Shown in pieces: positions 59,045 through 64,000 of a DNA stretch of 64,000 nucleotides. The position numbers and the translations under genes are program-made. Position 1 is the stretch's first letter, and every line of letters starts with the position of its first letter. The DNA lies in the NCBI GenBank assembly GCA_001600455.1, contig BCKC01000001.1, positions 3,746,441-3,810,440 of the forward strand, in the 5' to 3' direction. Below the pieces are notes generated by a model. That model did no database searches. It saw only the letters and a program-made list of their open reading frames with translations, and was not told where the DNA came from. The DNA comes from Endocalyx cinctus. Taxonomy: Eukaryota > Ascomycota > Sordariomycetes > Amphisphaeriales > Apiosporaceae.

Positions 59045-60301
59045 TTTGAAATATGTGAAAATTAGAATAACAATGGTTTTGGTCTGTGTTTCACTATTGA
59101 GTAGTATTCTGCGAGGAAATCAAGTATAACAGATGCCAAAATAATATATTACAGCAAGGATATCAAATTGTATTTATTGAGTAGGCCTCGAAGAGGGACG
59201 AAAGCCAAAGTGACGTTCTGTTAATGTCATCATCATATGTCTTACCCGCGACGACTGAAAGAATAATGCACATGGATGAAGTCATGATTTATTTCATATT
59301 ATTCCTTTTTATTTCTACTTGTAAGTGATCAAAGCTACGAATATTCCTTGCTATATAGATTGGCTCGAGATCCATGACGACGTTGATTTTTAGTATTGGA
59401 ATATCAAATATATAAAAAAGGGGGGAGAAGATGTGGAGAAAAAGAAACGACAAAGCAGTTCAGCATACATTGTAGTACAACAACAGCCTGGGATATTTGT
59501 ACAGTAGGGCAATGCAGTGAACAGAACGAATGCACTTTAATTTTGAAGTAATGATCCTTACATGTTCTCGAAACAGATCTTCAAAGACTCGATTGGTTAA
59601 CAGACTGTACGTCGATATGGCTTTGCGTAACGGGATCTGAGTGCCACACCTCCGCGCCCACTAATTGATTATTCTCAATTCTCCCGACAATTACGCAAAC
59701 GTATTTAATAGTTATCAATAACAGTAATTTAACCGCCAGGCTGGTTCTGGATAATTTGCATCTGTGCAGAGAGGGCAAGTCTGAGACATTAAGTAATACT
59801 TAAGTTTCAGATGTCAGGTCGCAACTTGGACTAAATAGGTCATTTGGGAAGCACTCAGGCACGTAAGAGAACGAAGTGGCAATCAGTGGCAATTTTTATG
59901 CCATATCTTTTTTTTTTTTTTTTTTTGATACGTAGTCACAGAGAATATACTTTTTATGAGATGACTGCCTACAAACCCAATGTTCCTGACCATATTTATA
60001 TATTTGATCCGAACTAATTCGGGGAGAGTAGTCAGATCCGTCTACTCTCTTTTGCCTTGTATCTTACAGTATCTATCACGGGAACCAACTAGTAGGCTAT
60101 TAGATTGCGAGGGCTTCCCAAAAAAAAAAAATCTAATATCTTTTCTATTATAGAATATCGTGGTCATAATTGAACCAGCGTGTTTCCAAAATCCGAAGTG
60201 CCTCATGGCTTAGTTGAAGAGTCATAAATTATGGTATGAAAATGTCCCTTTGTAGGGTGATGTTGCAAAATGGTACTTAGCCGTAGGTAAATCCGTGTGA
60301 G
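59045..60301. other. Intergenic, 1.26 kb
   Basis: Between two minus-strand genes. T-tracts at 59909-59926 and an A-tract at 60120-60130 are the main features. A 65-codon frame at 59581-59778 has no family support. Confidence 0.5.
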
Positions 60302-61380
60302 TTATTTCGATATCCCTAGTACTCGTTCGATCGTCGACTTGGGAAGACAATAGACGGGATCTATATCATCCAATCCCGGGTACTTCAAGAGACTCAAACC
60401 GGTGAGGCCGAACAAGGTGTGCCAGACGTCGGCCATATTTCCGGGTCTGTCTGATAATCCACCTTGTTCCGTGTCTTGACATCGCAAGATGAAACCTATA
60501 AGCTTCTCACGATCGATCCAATGCGTGCGACCTATCATTTCTAAACTACTAAGCACCCACCAGCTGTAGCAGACATCCTCGTCCTTCTCAGGCCGCCCAT
60601 TCAGACCACCGTTCGGTTTCTGGCGTTCGCTGAGCCACCCCGCCAACTTATCAATATCAACCAAGTCGGTGCGACGGACGATGGAGAGGGCAGCTACACA
60701 GGTGAATATTTGACCTGCGTGGGACTCGGCGCCGGGGCTGATACCGTAACCACCGTCAAAATTTGTGCAGGATACTATGTAATCCACCGCCTTATCAACA
60801 TCGATCAAATCCATCATACCGAGGAGGGATAGGCCGTTAAAGGCGGTATATAGAAATCGGGTGTCTTCTTCGCCCCACTCGTCGCCGGAGAAGGTACCCG
60901 TCGCGCGATTCTGAAGATTTGCTATGACTTTTCGGGGGTAAAAAAGAAGAGAAGAAAGCAACGAGGAATATCGTCAGTACTTAGACAATAGGAATGTCAA
61001 TGCTACAAGAACTCACACTCTCCGACTTTGGCCTTGCCCGTGCCCCGCGTCTCTAGTTCGTCGAAGGCGTCGATCAAGGCTAAAATCTGTACGGCGCTGA
61101 CGGTGTAGAGCATGTGAGGATCGTGACCCGGGGCAGCACCGAATCCCCCATTGCTGTGTTGGCAGGAGAGGACGAAGTCGATGGTTTCATCGCGGGGTAG
61201 AGCATCGGGGTGTCGAAGTAGATGTAAGGCAGTGAGGCCCCAATACAGACCATTCAAACGCAGATGCTCGGTGAGCCAATAATCATACTCATCCTTTCTC
61301 GTATCGAGACTCTGAATATATTTTACATGCACGGCGGTGGCAAGTTGTATTTCATCTGGTAGATCTTTAAGTCCTGACAT
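60302..61380 (-). CDS. bet2: Rab geranylgeranyltransferase (type II) beta subunit
   Basis: Exons 61380-61017 and 60927-60302 (89-nt intron) give 329 residues. The start is the ATG at 61380; an ATG three codons upstream is also in frame. Prenyltransferase alpha-alpha barrel repeats are clear: [75 protein letters not shown] and [19 protein letters not shown]. Zinc ligands fall in [11 protein letters not shown] (Asp, Cys) and [11 protein letters not shown] (His). The subunit pairs with Bet4 and, with Rab escort protein, adds geranylgeranyl groups to Rab GTPases such as Ypt1 and Sec4, supporting vesicle traffic. The motif set and length distinguish it from farnesyltransferase beta, which is longer. 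Confidence 0.95.
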
Positions 61381-61820
61381 AGCGATCAAAAAGGGTGACT
61401 ATGACTAGTAAGCAGTATAGGAAGAAAGAATTGAGCTCTAATCATAAGAGGAAATTGAAGCTTGACTTTAATTGAAGTGGAGGGGAATTCATTAACAGGG
61501 ATGAGTTTAAACGCGACAGCTGGCAAATTATGACGTTTTTGGCTTGGCATAGTTTTGGTACTTTAGATATTAAATATCCATACTACCTAGGTACATAGTA
61601 TACAGGCCAGTAGAGTGCTAAGCTCAAGGGTATTAGCGGGCCAATCACTATAATGGGTGGTTGACCCCTCTTTTAGGTAGTATATTAAGTTTGTATCCAA
61701 ATACCTGGAAGACCCGTTTGAAACTTATCCAAGGGCCTAGGGGAACATTTCTGAAACAGTACGTTATCTTCTCGATAACGTACTAGGTACTTAAGTACTT
61801 ATATGGACTTAACGGGTACG

Positions 61821-61855
61821 CATAGTACCTACACATAGTACCTACACATAGTACT
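61821..61855. repeat. 13-base tandem repeat CATAGTACCTACA
   Basis: Two full units and most of a third. It resembles the TACCTA/TAGGTA short palindromes scattered through the intergenic DNA. Confidence 0.8.
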
Positions 61856-62763
61856 CAGATTACACTAGACTACCTAGGAAACACAATAGTTTTGTCTAAT
61901 ATTCCCCCTTGTCAAGTAAGATTTTTCAAGTACTAAATAATAATAAATATCTAAAAAAAAAAAAGGAATATCATTATGCTACTGTATCACAGTAGTATGA
62001 AAACTGACGGAAAGGGAAAATTAAATATACTTGTATACATAGTAAATAAAGAAGAAATAGAGAAAAAGAAAGGACGTCGGAAGAGAAGGGGGAAAGATAA
62101 TCACGACATCATCAAAGAAGCATTAGGATCCAATAAAATATAATATATGCTAATATAAAAAATCCTAAAATCCTTATAGACTTATAGTAGACTTATAGTA
62201 GGTTTAATACTTACTTTACTTACCTACATACTCCGTGTAGGTACTGAGTCTTGAGTGCTAAGGTACCTAGCTGCCTACCTAAGGTACTTAGAATCTAATA
62301 GTAGTACCTCCTAATAGACTTGAAATAATTACTACCTTTACCCCCCTACTCTTCTCCCCTTGTCCGTTTGTAACTTTTTGTCGGGCCAATTGCTGCAATT
62401 CTCCCCTGCCAAGACTCAGGATTCTCCAGTCGTCGACTCTCAAATAGGGAAAAGAAAGAAAAAAAAAGAAGAAAGAAAAATAAAAAAGAATAAGAAAATA
62501 TATCTTTAAATGTATTCTTCAGTAAAGTTATCTAATTATTTGTAAAGATTCTAGACCTTTTCCTTTTCGTAGATCAAGCGTGGGTTGGATTAGACCACGT
62601 AACTGACTTACTTAAGTACGTATACTTAAATATCTTCTGTAACGATCACTAACTAATACCTAACTCAGCCAGCTCAGCCCACTAAATTCGTAATTCATAC
62701 TTTGTTTAGTGTAGGTAACTCTCGGTCATGATAAGTGTGATATTCTTAGCATTTACGGAGTAT

Positions 62764-62798
62764 GGACATTGGACATTGGACATTGGACATTGGACATT
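62764..62798. repeat. Heptamer tandem repeat GGACATT x5
   Basis: Five exact head-to-tail copies, immediately after a TACGGAGTA motif (62754-62762). Likely length-polymorphic. Confidence 0.9.
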
Positions 62799-63686
62799 GC
62801 TATGAATTCTACGGATCCTTGCCATCGATATCCTGACAGTGCAAGGAAGGTAAAGGTAGGAAAGGAAAAAAAAAAGGTTTGTTTAAAACCATCAAAAACC
62901 TGTCCCTTCACGTATACTCCGTACATCATTGTAGTTGCCAGTTAATAAGGGGAAAAAAAGAAGAAGAAGAGGGAATGATTGATATTCATGTCAAACTCAA
63001 AACCTCCTCTTGCTTGACCTTGACCTTGACATCTTGATCTCCTCCACTTTCATCTCATAATTAGTCCTACACACTCTTTTTTTTTTTCCCCCGTTCATCT
63101 TGGGTTTTTTTTAATGCTCTTCAATGCTTCCACCTTTTTTTTGCACTTTGGTCGCATGATAAAAAATAAAATAAAAATAAATAAATAATCTATTTACTGT
63201 GCCTTTTTTTTTTATTTATTATTATAATCAATTATTAGGCCTCTGTTCTTTTCCCCATACATTTTCATATTATACGTACAAGAACCCTTTAATACTACGT
63301 ATATAGTATTTTCCCCAAATATTATACCTCCTTTCCCTTGTTTGGTCTCGTTGGTCCACCAGTTTCTGTTTTCTTGTCGCAGATTGACCCTCTGTTAATC
63401 TTTTTTTATTTTATTATTATTTCCCCTTTCCTTCAATCTTGTATACTCCCTTCTGTGACCAGTCTGATACTTCGCGAGACGGCAAAAAGCGCGAATCAGG
63501 CCAATCCTTTTAATTAATTTCTCCGATTTGACTTTCCACACCACACCCCCCTCCCTTAATTACAGTACGGTACCTTATTATTACCTATGTAGTTACTACA
63601 CTACGTTTTGCCTTACATGTTATACATGCCATAGATTTACGTACTTGGAGGTCTCCGACGTCCAATAATTCGACGTCTTTGACGCA

Positions 63687-64000
63687 ATGGGCCGAAAGCC
63701 TGCTCCCCAGCCGCTTTCCCTGGCTGATGAAGATTCTAATATTGGTAAACTTACTTCTCCCAATTCTGTTAACTTGGCATCACCTTCCGACCATCTGAGC
63801 CCACAATCATCCTACGTTGGCGATACCATTTCGACCCTTCAAGTTACTTCGCCAACGCCGACTAAATCTTCTAAATCTCCAAAATCCCCGAGATCCCCTT
63901 TCAGTAAATTCAATCCTAACAGGCAGCCACCTTCTGGTCTTGATGATTACCACCAAGTAAAGCGCCTGCAAGTTTCCGACGACCTGCATGCTGCCCAACG
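63687..64000 (+). CDS. N-terminus of a Ser/Pro-rich protein, cut by the window edge
   Basis: From the ATG at 63687 the frame stays open for 104 codons to the last base. The visible part begins MGRKPAPQPLSLADEDSN and is disordered. It has repeated Ser-Pro sites, including the run SPTPTKSSKSPKSPRSPFSK, then a basic PNRQPP segment and the more structured start DDYHQVKRLQVSDDLHAAQ. The Ser-Pro repeats suggest phosphorylation by proline-directed kinases. No domain is visible, so I do not name it. A GTAAAC at 63744 could be a weak splice donor, but the open frame continues well without it. Confidence 0.65.
   Translation, partial: MGRKPAPQPLSLADEDSNIGKLTSPNSVNLASPSDHLSPQSSYVGDTISTLQVTSPTPTKSSKSPKSPRSPFSKFNPNRQPPSGLDDYHQVKRLQVSDDLHAAQ

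Larger units (their letters stand above)
61381..63686. other. Intergenic, 2.3 kb, low complexity
   Basis: AT-rich flank between the divergent Bet2 gene and the gene entering at the right edge. It holds two short tandem repeats (61821-61855 and 62764-62798), purine-rich AAG runs near 62450-62500 and 62950-62970, and T-rich tracts. No gene is seen; the right-hand 700 bases are probably a long pyrimidine-rich 5' leader. Confidence 0.45.

Noticed and set aside
1..64000. CRISPR arrays, bacterial operons, rRNA genes or telomere repeats
   Set aside because: No regularly spaced direct repeats, no polycistronic layout and no TTAGGG runs were found; gene structure is eukaryotic throughout.

Overview
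The window is nuclear DNA of a filamentous ascomycete (Pezizomycotina). The genes carry short GT-AG introns with CTAAC-type branch sites, and there is a type I iterative highly reducing polyketide synthase, fungal P450s, an alternative oxidase, a Crz1-type zinc-finger factor, Mdm31, Hcr1/eIF3j and Pno1. Gaps between genes are AT-rich. A Sordariomycete is plausible, but I cannot fix the order from sequence reading alone. No CRISPR array, bacterial operon or convincing functional tRNA or rRNA gene was seen.

The left half (1-30 kb) is accessory. It starts with two secreted carbohydrate-active enzymes, a GH64 beta-1,3-glucanase (581-1984, minus) and a GH5 endoglucanase (4946-6004). A small polyketide locus follows: a hotdog-type thioesterase (7007-8088), a 2,494-residue reducing PKS in six exons (11214-19017), and two divergently transcribed P450s (21142-23467 minus; 24674-26365 plus). 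The PKS order is KS-AT-DH-cMT-degenerate ER-KR-ACP, with no recognisable NADPH motif in the ER segment. Gaps in this half hold decayed mobile DNA: two copies of a tRNA-derived SINE-like repeat (3.2 and 8.8 kb), a zinc-knuckle gag-like remnant (9.3 kb), three copies of a roughly 270-bp TGTAAGG-ended repeat (20.1, 20.6-21.1 and 27.6 kb), and a 295-bp Tc1/mariner-type MITE nested in one copy.

The right half (30-64 kb) is mostly a conserved housekeeping block: a PMP24/PXMP4-type peroxisomal membrane protein, a GT69/CAP59-type mannosyltransferase, LSM6, a Rad60/Esc2-type SUMO-like-domain protein, Pno1, Mdm31, eIF3j/Hcr1, alternative oxidase, Crz1, an MDR-type enoyl-reductase-like oxidoreductase, a small mitochondrial-type membrane protein and the Rab geranylgeranyltransferase beta subunit. 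A broken aldo-keto reductase (33.6-34.4 kb) lies among them, and the window ends inside a serine/proline-rich gene (63687 onward).

The most interesting part is the PKS-thioesterase-P450-P450 locus. The PKS should make a C-methylated reduced chain, the thioesterase could release it, and the two P450s could oxidise it. No dedicated trans-ER, transporter or cluster regulator lies beside it. The only ER-type protein here is the LovC/ToxD-like MDR about 37 kb away. The PKS-facing end of the first P450 abuts transposon sequence and has an abnormally long last intron. Exon boundaries were placed by hand from reading frame, splice signals and family conservation.
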